DNA of 47,710 bases from an uncultured Bacteroidales bacterium. Its GTDB lineage: Bacteria; Bacteroidota; Bacteroidia; Bacteroidales; UBA932. The notes beneath the pieces were generated by a model. That model saw only the letters and a list, made by a program, of their open reading frames with translations. It did not search any database and was not told the origin of the DNA. The stretch spans positions 1 through 47,710 of the forward strand of contig CAJOLS010000001.1 in NCBI GenBank assembly GCA_905235535.1, written 5' to 3'. Below are positions 30,476 through 39,348 of the stretch, piece by piece. How positions within the stretch are numbered: position 1 is the first letter of the stretch; each line of letters opens with the position of its first letter. Both the position numbers and the translations under genes were made by a program.

Positions 30476-32098
30476 TTAGTAGGTGGCCTGCAGCTGGAAG
30501 TTAAGGGTGGGCGTAGATTCACGGCCCACGCGGAGCATATAACCGGCGCGAAGGTTGGCTTTGAGGGTGATGCGCCCAAGGCGGAGCTTGTAACCCGCCG
30601 CCAGCGAGGTTGCCAGGCCGGTTCCGTAATAGGCCGGGACGGAGAAGGTGCCCGGAGCATCCCGCTCGTAGCAATAAATGCGGTCTTCCCACCGGGGAAT
30701 GTGAAAGGCATTGAAGCGAAGATAGGCCGATAAGTTTTCGTCCTTATAGCCGCCTTCCAGGTAGGTGAGAAAACCCAAGGCATTGCAGCGGACCGCCTCA
30801 CAGCGCAGCACCGAAAGCCAGGGGCCGGATGCGAACCTGGTGTCCAGGCGTAAATCTGTGCGGGCATTCTCGTAATTGCGGAAACGCTCTGTGAGCCGCA
30901 AACCAACAGACCAGGCCGATGCAAACTGCCAGCTCCCGGTCAGGTACGAACGGATTTGCAGCCGCCGCGGATCTACGCCCACCAGAGGCAGCAGGGCGGC
31001 ATCCAGCGTAAGGGATAGTTTCCAGGCTGGGACGGAGCTTCCGAAACCCGTTTTCCCGGCGAGGGACTGCCATCGTCCGCTTTGCAGCTGATAGCCGGCG
31101 GCCAGGGCATATTCCCCGCTCTTCTTCCCGCTGAAACGGCTGGGGATAACGCGCAGCTGGGTGGCCATTTTGCCGTTTTCCCCCAGTTTCCATCGGGCCG
31201 ATGCCTTCCCGCCGGCCGCTTTCCCCCGGTAAGCCACTTCGGACGTACAGTCCACGCCCCGGAGGTTCATCCTGCTTTCTAAGGAAGCGGAGAAGCCGCT
31301 GTCAGGCGCCCAGGCCAGGGTTCCGCCCAGCTCTCCCCATAATCCCAGGAAAGAGGCGTGAGTCCCGAAAACCTTGGCCAGGGTGCCCCAGGCCGATGCC
31401 CGCCAATGCCTTCCACCGTTTTCATACGCTACTCCCCGGTGTACGTTGGAAGAAGTGTAGGACCACACCGGCGAGATGCCGGTGGAACGCCGGATGAAGG
31501 CATCTACGGTGGAGAGGCTCTCCATGGAAAAACCGCTCCACTGGGACAATCCTTCCCCGTAACGGATGTTGAAATCTCCCAGCAGCAGGCGGCCAAACCG
31601 CATGTCGGCCTCTGCGTGCGCTGTCCAGTCTCCCGTTCTCCAGGCGCCCCCTATCCTCCAGTTTTCTCCCGCCACCTTGGCCTTGGTCCCTATGTTTTTC
31701 AAAGTGGTCCTCACCAGGGCGTCGGCCCTTATGCGAACGGTATCTGCAGAGCCCGGCAAACGCCTGGATTCCAGCGAGAGAAAGGGCTTCATTGCTTCCA
31801 CCGCTTCGCGTGAGAAACCGTCCACCAGCATCAGCTCTTCCCAGGACAGGATGTCCCCGTGGGCGGCCCTGTAATCGGCCAGGGTGGCTATCTGGTAGTC
31901 TGTGAGCAGGCCCGGCCTCAGGCGGCCGGAATTGATCCGCACCCGGTTCATCCCTTCCAGGCGCTGGATCCAGTCCTGGTCTATCTCCTCCTCGGACTGG
32001 GCCCCGGAAAGGTACAGGGCGGCCCGGAGAATGTCTTCCTGTGCATGGCTTTGAAGGAAGAAAAGGGCCGCAAGGGCCCCGGCAAGAAATCGTCTCAT
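30476..32098 (-). CDS. Outer-membrane beta-barrel protein with N-terminal helix-hairpin-helix region
   Basis: About 540 residues from MRRFLAGALAALFFLQSHAQ, a signal peptide. Residues about 45-105 look like a ComEA-type helix-hairpin-helix pair (YQIATLADYRAAHGDILSWEELMLVDG). The rest alternates hydrophobic and polar residues in amphipathic strands ending in aromatic residues, and the last residue is Tyr (FQLQATY), as in outer-membrane barrels. A helix-hairpin-helix domain suggests DNA contact at the cell surface, possibly DNA uptake; this is inference. The start at 32098 is chosen for the signal peptide. It is divergent from hpt. Confidence 0.72.
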   Translation of the reverse strand: MRRFLAGALAALFFLQSHAQEDILRAALYLSGAQSEEEIDQDWIQRLEGMNRVRINSGRLRPGLLTDYQIATLADYRAAHGDILSWEELMLVDGFSREAVEAMKPFLSLESRRLPGSADTVRIRADALVRTTLKNIGTKAKVAGENWRIGGAWRTGDWTAHAEADMRFGRLLLGDFNIRYGEGLSQWSGFSMESLSTVDAFIRRSTGISPVWSYTSSNVHRGVAYENGGRHWRASAWGTLAKVFGTHASFLGLWGELGGTLAWAPDSGFSASLESRMNLRGVDCTSEVAYRGKAAGGKASARWKLGENGKMATQLRVIPSRFSGKKSGEYALAAGYQLQSGRWQSLAGKTGFGSSVPAWKLSLTLDAALLPLVGVDPRRLQIRSYLTGSWQFASAWSVGLRLTERFRNYENARTDLRLDTRFASGPWLSVLRCEAVRCNALGFLTYLEGGYKDENLSAYLRFNAFHIPRWEDRIYCYERDAPGTFSVPAYYGTGLATSLAAGYKLRLGRITLKANLRAGYMLRVGRESTPTLNFQLQATY

Positions 32099-32185
32099 GC
32101 CGCCAAGATAAGAAGCCCCCGGCGCATTCCACACTACCTGTTGATAAAATGTGTTGTTTTAGGGGGTATTTTATGCGTTTTTTAC

Positions 32186-32193
32186 TATTTTTG
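32186..32193 (+). promoter_or_regulatory. TAnnTTTG promoter box for hpt
   Basis: TATTTTTG about 48 nt upstream of the hpt start codon, in an AT-rich tract. Confidence 0.5.
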
Positions 32194-32241
32194 CATAAAT
32201 AAAAAAATTTATCTTTCGCAGGCGCAAAATCACATAAATTG

Positions 32242-32793
32242 ATGGAAAACAAAGTCACCCTTCACGACAAAACTTTCAAACTGTTCATTCCCAACGAAAA
32301 GATTGAGAAAGCCATCGATGAGGTGGCGGCCCGGCTAAACAAAGACTACGCCGACGCTACCGACGATAACCCCGTCATTATGCTGTGCACCTTGAACGGA
32401 GCCATTATTTTTGCAGCAGAGCTCCTCAAGCGTGTCAACTTTCCGCTGGAACTGAAGGCCTGCAAACTTTCTTCCTATTCCGGAACCCAGTCCACTGGCG
32501 TCATCAAGACGGAAGTGCCGCTTCCCGCCCATCTGGAAGGCCGCAGAGTTATCATTGTGGAAGACATCGTGGATACGGGAAACACCATCGTTGCCTTGAA
32601 GGGCCTGCTGGATGCCACTAAGGTTCAGGATGTCAAAATATGCACGCTGCTGGTGAAGCCGGAAGTGTATAAGAAAGATGTGAAACTGGACTATGTGGCC
32701 ATGGAAATCCCCAACCGCTTCATAGTTGGTTTCGGCCTGGATTACGACGAGCTGGGCCGCAATATCAAAGATATATACGTACTTGATGAATAA
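32242..32793 (+). CDS. hpt: Hypoxanthine phosphoribosyltransferase
   Basis: 183 residues, converting hypoxanthine or guanine plus PRPP to IMP or GMP in purine salvage. The PRPP-binding loop is VIIVEDIVDTGNT (about 106-118). The flexible-loop Ser-Tyr is in LSSYSGTQSTG, and the C-terminal VGFGLDYDELGRN closes the base-binding site. ATG at 32242 is used; a TTG codon directly precedes it. It is followed by adk on the same strand, a common Bacteroidota pair. Confidence 0.95.
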   Translation: MENKVTLHDKTFKLFIPNEKIEKAIDEVAARLNKDYADATDDNPVIMLCTLNGAIIFAAELLKRVNFPLELKACKLSSYSGTQSTGVIKTEVPLPAHLEGRRVIIVEDIVDTGNTIVALKGLLDATKVQDVKICTLLVKPEVYKKDVKLDYVAMEIPNRFIVGFGLDYDELGRNIKDIYVLDE

Positions 32794-32806
32794 CGCCTCC
32801 TGACGT

Positions 32807-32823
32807 CCTTCCCCGTGGGAAGG
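32807..32823 (+). terminator. Hairpin between hpt and adk
   Basis: CCTTCCC (32807-32813) and GGGAAGG (32817-32823) with a 3-nt loop, 13 nt after the hpt stop codon. A T-rich tract comes only about 28 nt later. It may terminate or attenuate transcription into adk. Confidence 0.45.
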
Positions 32824-32866
32824 GGTTTCGGGTTGGGTAACGTCAACATTTTTTTATTTTGAAAAA

Positions 32867-33439
32867 ATGAAATATTATGTACTTTTTGGGCCTCCCGGTG
32901 CCGGTAAAGGCACCCAGGCCGGCGCTATGGTGGAACGCTATGAACTATGCCACCTCTCTACCGGTGAACTGCTCCGCAGCGAAATCGCTGCCGGAACTCC
33001 GCTGGGCCTCCAGGCCAAGGCTCTCATTGAAGCCGGCAACCTGGTCCCGGACGAGGTAGTGGAAGGGATGATTGAATCCAAGTTCCGCAGCGTCAACCAT
33101 GTCAATGGTTTCCTGCTGGATGGTTTCCCCCGTACCATCGCCCAGGCAGAGGCCCTGGACGCCATGCTGGCCAAGGGCGGCGAGGCCGTTACCGCCTGCG
33201 TCTCCCTCATGATTCCGGACGCCCTCATCCATGAGAGAATCGCCCACCGGGCCAACATTGAAGGAAGGGCCGATGACGCCCGCCCCGAGGTGGTGGAAAA
33301 CCGCGTGAAAACCTATCACGCCAAAACTGAGCCTCTCATCGAATTCTACAAGAAGGCCGGCCGCTACCACGAGATTGACGGCGTAGGCACCATCGAAGAA
33401 GTCCGCGACAGGATTTTCTCGGAAATGGACAAGTTCTAA
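32867..33439 (+). CDS. adk: Adenylate kinase
   Basis: 190 residues, interconverting ATP + AMP and 2 ADP. The P-loop GPPGAGKGTQ is at residues 7-16, the AMP-binding segment is LLDGFPRTIAQA, and the NMP domain includes STGELLRSEIAAGT. The short LID region (HRANIEGRADDARPEVVENR) fits the short-type bacterial enzymes. It ends at a strong hairpin shared with the convergent mltD-like gene. Confidence 0.95.
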   Translation: MKYYVLFGPPGAGKGTQAGAMVERYELCHLSTGELLRSEIAAGTPLGLQAKALIEAGNLVPDEVVEGMIESKFRSVNHVNGFLLDGFPRTIAQAEALDAMLAKGGEAVTACVSLMIPDALIHERIAHRANIEGRADDARPEVVENRVKTYHAKTEPLIEFYKKAGRYHEIDGVGTIEEVRDRIFSEMDKF

Positions 33440-33441
33440 TC

Positions 33442-33471
33442 AAGAAGGCCCGGAGCAATCCGGGCCTTCTT
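33442..33471. terminator. Bidirectional intrinsic terminator between adk and the mltD-like gene
   Basis: AAGAAGGCCCGG (33442-33453) and CCGGGCCTTCTT (33460-33471) form a perfect 12-bp stem with a 6-nt loop, placed between two convergent stop codons. The T-rich and A-rich arm ends suit both directions. Confidence 0.85.
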
Positions 33472-33478
33472 CAGATTT

Positions 33479-34885
33479 CTACCGTTTGCCAACCTTCAGG
33501 CGTTGGCCTATGGCTATGCGGTCGCTTTTGAGGTTGTTCCAGCTTTTAAGCTGCTTGACGGTGGTGTGGTACTTGATGGCTATCTTGCCCAGGTTATCAC
33601 CGGACTTTACCTTGTAATAAATCCACTGGGGCGTGGCAGAAGGCCGGGCTGTCTGAACGGGGCGTCCATCCACCGTTTCACGGCCATCCTCCACCCTGGT
33701 GGCAAAGAGGATATCGGCCTTGTAGCGGTAAATGCTGTCCTGCATGTCCAGGAAAGAGCTGCTGTAGTTGAACGGCAGGCGGATGACCTCGTCCGAATGG
33801 GCGCCGGGGACTATATCGTTGTAGTACTGGGGATTGAGGTCCCGGACATCGGCCACGGGAATGCCCAGCACTTCGCTGATCTGGCTGAAATGCAGGTTCT
33901 TGTGGATGTGGAAGGTATCTACGTAAGTGGGCAGCGACATGGGTGCGGGCCTGAGGCCGTACTCGTTGGCATAACGGAAGGCATACATGGCGCCCACCAT
34001 GGCGGGAACGTAGCCGCGGGTTTCACGGGGCAGGTACTCGTAGATGCTCCAGAAATCCCTTCTTCCGCCTGCACGCTTGATGGCTTTGTTCACATTGCCG
34101 GAACCGCAGTTGTAGGACGAGATGGCCAGGGACCAGTCTCCGAAAATGCGGTAGGCATCCTTGAAATAGCGGGCGGCGGCGTCCATAGAGGCCAGGGGGT
34201 CCATCCTTTCATCGGCATAAGAATCTATGCGCAGGCCATAGTTGAGGGCCGTGCGGTACATGAACTGCCACATGCCCTTGGCTCCTACGCGGGATTCGGC
34301 CCGGGGGTTTAAGGCGCTTTCAATGATGGCTACATATTTGAGTTCCAGAGGAATATCGTACCGGCGGAAAGTCTCTTCAATGAGCGGGAAATAGTACTGG
34401 GCCAGGCCCATCATCTCCGACATCTTGTCGGGCATTTTCTCCGAATACAGGATCATGAATTTCTTGACCGTCTCGTTGAAGGGGAGGGTGATGAAGGAAT
34501 TCATCTCCTCCAGGCGCTTCATGAGCACGGAATCCGGCACGTCAGTGGTGAATACCACGGAGTCCATGTCAAACTGTTCCCGGCCCGGGATGTTGGACTG
34601 CCGGTGCATGTACCACTGGCTCAGGAGGGTATCCGTACCGGCCGATGCAAAGTCTTCCAGCCCGGCGGAAATTTTGTTCTCATTCTCTCCGGAAAGCTCT
34701 TCCTCAATGAATTCCCGGTCTATGGCATCGGCCCTGTTGGCGGCCACTTCCTCTTCCAGCCGGGCTATTCTTTTGAGGAGCTCCTCATTCTCTTTCTGAA
34801 GGTCCCTCTTGCTTTTCCGGGCTTGGGAAGAGGCCGGGAAGGCAACGATAAGAATACTGCAAACTATTAACGTTAACTTCTTCAT
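33479..34885 (-). CDS. mltD: Membrane-bound lytic murein transglycosylase D-like protein (SLT + LysM)
   Basis: 468 residues. A signal peptide (to about SSQA, 22) is followed by a coiled-coil stretch (RDLQKENEELLKRIARLEEE). The SLT domain contains catalytic Glu189 in VAIIESALNPRAES, then GAKGMWQFM and the ISSYNCGSGNV motif. A LysM domain closes the protein (YYKVKSGDNLGKIAIKYH, about 420-465), after a more degenerate LysM-like region. The enzyme cleaves peptidoglycan with 1,6-anhydro product formation in the periplasm. It is last in the parA-parB-DUF5683-mltD operon. Confidence 0.93.
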   Translation of the reverse strand: MKKLTLIVCSILIVAFPASSQARKSKRDLQKENEELLKRIARLEEEVAANRADAIDREFIEEELSGENENKISAGLEDFASAGTDTLLSQWYMHRQSNIPGREQFDMDSVVFTTDVPDSVLMKRLEEMNSFITLPFNETVKKFMILYSEKMPDKMSEMMGLAQYYFPLIEETFRRYDIPLELKYVAIIESALNPRAESRVGAKGMWQFMYRTALNYGLRIDSYADERMDPLASMDAAARYFKDAYRIFGDWSLAISSYNCGSGNVNKAIKRAGGRRDFWSIYEYLPRETRGYVPAMVGAMYAFRYANEYGLRPAPMSLPTYVDTFHIHKNLHFSQISEVLGIPVADVRDLNPQYYNDIVPGAHSDEVIRLPFNYSSSFLDMQDSIYRYKADILFATRVEDGRETVDGRPVQTARPSATPQWIYYKVKSGDNLGKIAIKYHTTVKQLKSWNNLKSDRIAIGQRLKVGKR

Positions 34886-34888
34886 TTT

Positions 34889-35797
34889 CTAAAATTTAAG
34901 GCCGATGGACATGCCTACGGCCGGGGGCGTGAGGGCGTAATCTCCCATGGGGATGACAGAGGGAGATACCTTCATGCTAATCACGTCATTCACCTCAAAG
35001 TCCTGCATGTACGCGAAAACGTTGGCGTCTATCACCTGCAGCAGATAGGAAACTGCCACGGCCAGGATGGAATAATCCCTCATTCTTCGGTAGGAATCCC
35101 TGTAGTATTTGCAGTTCTCTGCGCTCTGGGGCGGTTTTTCCACATCCGGGTCGTCCGAGGTGGCCTTGTTGTACGCGTTTTTCCAGCGCAGGTACTGGGT
35201 ATTGTTGTCCACTACAAAATGGATGCTGCCTGCCATGAGGCCCCAGTAAATGGGAACCTTCCAGAATTCTCCGTTGTACAGCTGTCCCAGGCCCGGGAGC
35301 AGCAGGGAATACAAGGTGGATTTGGCCGAATCCGGCCTTTTCCCTCCGTTGTCGTAGCAAACCACGCCGTCCATGAAAGAGCCCCAGTAGAACAGGCCCG
35401 CACCGGCTATGGAAAGGGTTCGGTACAGTTTGTATCTGTCTTCTCCGGTTTTCTGGTACAGCTGGTTGAAATGGATGCCGCCGTAAATGCCGGCGCCAAT
35501 TCCACCATAGATGACGGGAAGCTTCCAGTACTGCTTGTTATATATCTGGGTGCCGCCCACCAGCACGGCAGAACCTATGGTGAGGTTCTTGAGGGAAGAC
35601 GTCCTCTTATGGCCCAGGCCGCCGAAATACTCCTTGAAACTGAACAGCTGGCTGGTATCTGTCTGGGACTTTTCCGTGGTATCTGCGTAAGTTTGGGTGA
35701 AGGCGTCGCGCTTGAACTGGTCGTCCCTGTATTGGGCTGACAAGGGGAGGGTCGCCAGAAGGCAGCCGGCAAGCACTATGAGCCTCAGAAGTTTCAT
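34889..35797 (-). CDS. DUF5683 protein
   Basis: 302 residues. An N-terminal signal peptide (LIVLAGCLLATLPLSAQ) is followed by short hydrophobic segments (LTIGSAVLVGGTQIY, LPVIYGGIGAGIYGG, YSILAVAVSYLLQVIDA) typical of the DUF5683 family. This family is a frequent neighbour of parAB in Bacteroidota and has no proven function. The gene overlaps the parB stop by 4 nt, and mltD starts 4 nt after it, so the four genes are co-transcribed. Confidence 0.85.
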   Translation of the reverse strand: MKLLRLIVLAGCLLATLPLSAQYRDDQFKRDAFTQTYADTTEKSQTDTSQLFSFKEYFGGLGHKRTSSLKNLTIGSAVLVGGTQIYNKQYWKLPVIYGGIGAGIYGGIHFNQLYQKTGEDRYKLYRTLSIAGAGLFYWGSFMDGVVCYDNGGKRPDSAKSTLYSLLLPGLGQLYNGEFWKVPIYWGLMAGSIHFVVDNNTQYLRWKNAYNKATSDDPDVEKPPQSAENCKYYRDSYRRMRDYSILAVAVSYLLQVIDANVFAYMQDFEVNDVISMKVSPSVIPMGDYALTPPAVGMSIGLKF

Positions 35798-36720
35798 CTC
35801 TGGTCCAGGGCCTTCATGAATTCTTCCATCTGGGCGTCGGATTCGAACTTGATGGTGAGGACGCCCTTGCCCTCACGGCTGCGGCGCAGGGAAATATTCT
35901 CACCAAAGTACTTGCCTACGTTCTCCAGAAGGCGGTAATACATTTCCGGCAGCGTGCCCGGATCTTCCTTCTTTTGGGCCGATGAAGATTCCTTTTCCAG
36001 GGACTTCACCTTTTCTTCCAGCTGGCGCACGGAGAGGCCTCCCTTGACGATGAGGTCGCAGAGGAGCTCCTGCGTGGCAGGGTCTTCCACGGCCAGCAGC
36101 ACTTTGGCATGGCCAACACTCACGAGGCCCACCTTCAAATCGTGCTGGACCTTGGCGGGAAGCTTCAGAAGACGCAGCTGGTTGGCCACGGAAGCGCGTT
36201 TTTTGCCTACGCGGTCTGCCATCTGCTCCTGGGTGAGGCGGCATTCCTCCATCAGGCGCTGGTAGCTCATGGCCACTTCGATAGGGTCCAGGTTTTCCCT
36301 CTGGATGTTCTCCACGATGGCCATTTCCAGCATGCCCTGCTCGGAGGCGTCCCGGATATACGCAGGCACCATGTCCATTCCGGCCATGATGGAGGCGCGA
36401 TACCGGCGTTCTCCGCTGATAATCTGGTATTTCTCTCCTTTGCGGCGCACCGTGATGGGCTGGATCAGGCCGAAGGTGCGGATGCTTTCGCAAAGTTCCT
36501 TCATGGCCTCGTCGTCAAAGCTCATACGGGGCTGGTAGGGATTGGGCTCAATGAGGCTTACGGGAATGCGCAGGACGTCGGAAGTGTCCTGAGGCTTGGT
36601 TTCGGCCGATACAACCTGCTTGTTGATATAACCTACCGGCTGGCGCAGCTGCTCCAGGTCTTCCCCTCCGAGGAGGGCACCCAGGCCCTTGCCCAGGCGT
36701 GACGGATTGTTATTCGCCAT
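35794..36720 (-). CDS. parB: Chromosome partitioning protein ParB
   Basis: 308 residues. The N-terminal ParB/Sulfiredoxin domain has IPVSLIEPNPYQPR and the CTP-binding SGERRYRAS, then the HTH (MADRVGKKRASVANQLRLL), the VGHAKVLLA segment and a C-terminal dimer region (VLTIKFESDAQMEEFMK). It binds parS sites near the origin and loads with ParA for chromosome segregation. It overlaps parA by 11 nt. No parS consensus was seen in the window. Confidence 0.95.
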   Translation of the reverse strand: MANNNPSRLGKGLGALLGGEDLEQLRQPVGYINKQVVSAETKPQDTSDVLRIPVSLIEPNPYQPRMSFDDEAMKELCESIRTFGLIQPITVRRKGEKYQIISGERRYRASIMAGMDMVPAYIRDASEQGMLEMAIVENIQRENLDPIEVAMSYQRLMEECRLTQEQMADRVGKKRASVANQLRLLKLPAKVQHDLKVGLVSVGHAKVLLAVEDPATQELLCDLIVKGGLSVRQLEEKVKSLEKESSSAQKKEDPGTLPEMYYRLLENVGKYFGENISLRRSREGKGVLTIKFESDAQMEEFMKALDQR

Positions 36721-37486
36721 CTTTGTTCTTGTCTAAGACTTCCTTTGCCAGATTGAGGTAATTGGAAGTACCGTTGTTCATTACGTCGTAAAGGATGATG
36801 GGCTTGCCATAACTGGGCGCCTCGCTGAGGCGGATGCTGCGCTGGATGATGGTGTTGAACACCATATCCTTGAAATGTTCCTGCAACTGGGCCACCACCT
36901 GGTTGTGTACCTTGGTGCGGCCGTCATACATGGTTACGACGAAGCCTTCGATGGTGAGGGCCGGGTTGATGTCTTTCTGCACCAGGCGGATGGTCTGGAT
37001 CAGCTTGGCCAGGCCTTCCAGGGCGAAGAATTCCGGCTGGACGGGAATCATGACGGAATCGGCCGCGGTGAGGCTGTTGACCGTGATCAGACCCAGGGAA
37101 GGGGAGCAGTCTATAATAATATAGTCGTACTGGTCCTTGATGGGCGAAAGGGCTTTCTTGAGGATGGATTCGCGGTCCGGAGTCTCCAGAAGCTCGATTT
37201 CTGCGCCCACCAGGTCTATGTGGGAGGGAATCATGTGAAGCTTGGGAAGCTCTGTCTGGATGAGGGCGTCCGTTGCCGCAATTTTGCCGATGAGAATCTC
37301 GTACAGCGTGCGGTGTTCCTTGTTTTCGGGGTCAAAGTTAAGGCCCGAGGTGGTATTGGCCTGAGGGTCTGCGTCTATGACCAGTACATTCTTTTCCAGG
37401 ACGGCCAGGGAGGCGGCCAGGTTGATGGCCGTAGTGGTTTTTCCCACTCCGCCCTTCTGGTTGGCTATTGCTATGATTTTGCCCAT
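36710..37486 (-). CDS. parA: Chromosome partitioning ATPase ParA (Soj)
   Basis: 258 residues, a deviant Walker-A ATPase. The N-terminal KGGVGKTTTAINLAASLA has the signature lysine, followed by VIDADPQANTTSG and the switch region IIIDCSPSLGLI. It drives segregation together with ParB. It is the first gene of the parA-parB-DUF5683-mltD operon, with a TAnnTTTG box about 22 nt upstream. Confidence 0.96.
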   Translation of the reverse strand: MGKIIAIANQKGGVGKTTTAINLAASLAVLEKNVLVIDADPQANTTSGLNFDPENKEHRTLYEILIGKIAATDALIQTELPKLHMIPSHIDLVGAEIELLETPDRESILKKALSPIKDQYDYIIIDCSPSLGLITVNSLTAADSVMIPVQPEFFALEGLAKLIQTIRLVQKDINPALTIEGFVVTMYDGRTKVHNQVVAQLQEHFKDMVFNTIIQRSIRLSEAPSYGKPIILYDVMNNGTSNYLNLAKEVLDKNKDGE

Positions 37487-37507
37487 ACTCGTTATATATT
37501 TAGTTTA

Positions 37508-37515
37508 CAAAAATA
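37508..37515 (-). promoter_or_regulatory. TAnnTTTG promoter box for the par operon
   Basis: The minus strand reads TATTTTTG, 21 nt upstream of the parA start. It is divergent from the priA-like promoter at 37588-37595; a TTCCAC/GTGGAA repeat (37555-37570) lies between. Confidence 0.5.
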
Positions 37516-37587
37516 GGGAAAAAAAACGGCTTCCCCAAGAGTCGTTCCACAAAGTTCCACAATAGTGGAAATAATGGATTATTTTAT

Positions 37588-37595
37588 TAAATTTG
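37588..37595 (+). promoter_or_regulatory. TAnnTTTG promoter box for the priA-like gene
   Basis: TAAATTTG ends 8 nt before the ATG, so the transcript should be leaderless or nearly so. Confidence 0.5.
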
Positions 37596-37603
37596 TATGA
37601 TTT

Positions 37604-39346
37604 ATGAGCCGAGCGCGTTACATACAGGTGATACTGCCCCTGAAGTTGGATTGGGAACCTTACTACAGGCTCCCGGAGGGCATGGAAGTGAAGGCAGGGG
37701 ACCGGGTGCGGGTTCTTTTTGCCGGCGCATTCTATGTGGGGACGGTTTGTGCCGTGGATGTTACCCCTACGCTGGATCCTGCCAAAATTGCGCCTGTAGA
37801 AGCTTTGGAGAAAGACCTTCCCGCCATAACCCCGGAAGAAATCGGTTTCTGGAAAACCGTGGCCGATTATTACCTCTGTGCAGTAGGGGAGGTTTACAAG
37901 GCCGCTTATCCCCAGATGAAAAACCACAAATCCCGCCTGGCCCTTCCCACCCGGCAAGCGCCGGCGGACGAAGTTCCGCTTTCTCCGGAGCAGGAAAAGG
38001 CGGCCGATGCCGTCCGCTCCGGCTTGGACTCCGGCAAGACGGTGCTTCTTTGCGGCGGTCCTTCCAAACTGGATATCTATCTTCACTTGGCTATAGAGAC
38101 CCTCCGGGCAGGCCGGAGCGTACTATTCCTGATGCCGGAGATTGCCTTCTCCGGCCAGCTGGTGAGTTCCGTGGAAAAGGTGGTTCCGTCGGCCCTCCTG
38201 TATCATAGCGGTATTACGGCCGGAAGGCGCAAACTGGTGGCCGAAGTGCTACGGAAAGGGGAGCCCAACCTGGTACTGGGCACCCGCAGCGCCCTGTTCC
38301 TGCCCCATCACCGGCTGGGGCTCATCATTGTGGACGAAGAGCAGGATGCTTCCTATAAACAGGAGGCTCCCGCGCCGCGATACCATGCCCGGGAAAGCGC
38401 CATCATGCTGGCCGGGCTGCACGGCGCCCAGGTGCTGCTGGGCAGCGGTACCCCTTCTTTGGAATCTATCTATAACGCTGAGTGCGGCCGGTTTATAAGG
38501 GTAGATTTAAAGGAAGGCATACCGGAAGTCCTGCCCAGGCCGGACCTTATCAACACAGGGGCGGAATACCGCAAAAGAGGCATGGCCGGCAGTTTCTCCC
38601 TGAAACTGTTGGCGCAAATCCGGCAAACGCTGGATGCCGGGGAACAGGTGCTCCTGGTGGGCCCGCGCCGTACTTTCGCCAGCGGCCGGCAAATGGAAGA
38701 GGAAGTGCTGGAATACTGCCCTTCCGCCCGCATCGCCCGCATGGACGGTACGGCCGAAGACCAGGCAGAAACGCTTCGGGCATTTGCCAATGGAGAATTT
38801 GATATCCTTTTGGGCAACTCCATGATGGCCAGGGGCTTTGAAAACAATAAGCTGGGGCTGGTTGCCCTGGTGGCGGCGGACGGCATCCTTTCCCGCCAGG
38901 ACTTCAGGGCCGACGAAAGGGCCCTCCAACTGTTGGCGCAGCTCCGGGGCCGTTGCCGCCGCTTTGTGATTCAGACCCGGGAACCCCGCCATCCGGCCTT
39001 TTCCGGGCTGCTGGAAGGGCAGGACATCACAGGCAGAATGCTGGAAGAAAGGCGCCGGACAGGCTATCCACCCATTACTCGCATGGTAAAGTTGCAGTTC
39101 AAGGACTCCAACGAAAAGCGGGCCGGTTTCTTGTCCCGGGAACTGGCCGGGGAACTTTCCTGCATAGGAGTTCCGATGGAGGGGCCTTACACACTGGCCC
39201 TGAACCAGATGAGGGAAATCCGCCTGCTCCTGCCCAGGGATAAGGCCCTTACATCCCGCAAACGGGCTATTGGCCAGACTGTTACTTCCTTTGAACAAGC
39301 CCACAAATATCCGGGCCATATTACCATTGACGTAGATCCCTCTTGA
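37604..39346 (+). CDS. PriA-like primosomal protein lacking canonical helicase and zinc motifs
   Basis: A 580-residue homologue of replication-restart helicase PriA, shorter than the usual 730-820. The N-terminal DNA-binding lead-in (IQVILPLKLDWEPYYRL) is kept, as are the fold markers GSGTPSLES and DASYKQEAPAPRYHAR. Key ATPase parts are altered: the Walker A region reads LLCGGPSKLDIYLHL where PriA has a GxxGSGKT-type loop; DEEH is DEEQ; motif V reads GNSMMARGFE; and the arginine-finger region reads GRCRR instead of GRAGR. The eight-cysteine zinc-binding block is missing. It probably cannot unwind DNA and may be a structural restart factor or a decayed copy. It is divergent from the par operon. 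Confidence 0.82.
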   Translation: MSRARYIQVILPLKLDWEPYYRLPEGMEVKAGDRVRVLFAGAFYVGTVCAVDVTPTLDPAKIAPVEALEKDLPAITPEEIGFWKTVADYYLCAVGEVYKAAYPQMKNHKSRLALPTRQAPADEVPLSPEQEKAADAVRSGLDSGKTVLLCGGPSKLDIYLHLAIETLRAGRSVLFLMPEIAFSGQLVSSVEKVVPSALLYHSGITAGRRKLVAEVLRKGEPNLVLGTRSALFLPHHRLGLIIVDEEQDASYKQEAPAPRYHARESAIMLAGLHGAQVLLGSGTPSLESIYNAECGRFIRVDLKEGIPEVLPRPDLINTGAEYRKRGMAGSFSLKLLAQIRQTLDAGEQVLLVGPRRTFASGRQMEEEVLEYCPSARIARMDGTAEDQAETLRAFANGEFDILLGNSMMARGFENNKLGLVALVAADGILSRQDFRADERALQLLAQLRGRCRRFVIQTREPRHPAFSGLLEGQDITGRMLEERRRTGYPPITRMVKLQFKDSNEKRAGFLSRELAGELSCIGVPMEGPYTLALNQMREIRLLLPRDKALTSRKRAIGQTVTSFEQAHKYPGHITIDVDPS

Positions 39347-39348
39347 AT

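Noticed and set aside
37555..37570. parS site between parA and the priA-like gene
   Set aside because: TTCCAC-AATA-GTGGAA is a palindrome but does not match the 16-bp parS consensus closely enough.
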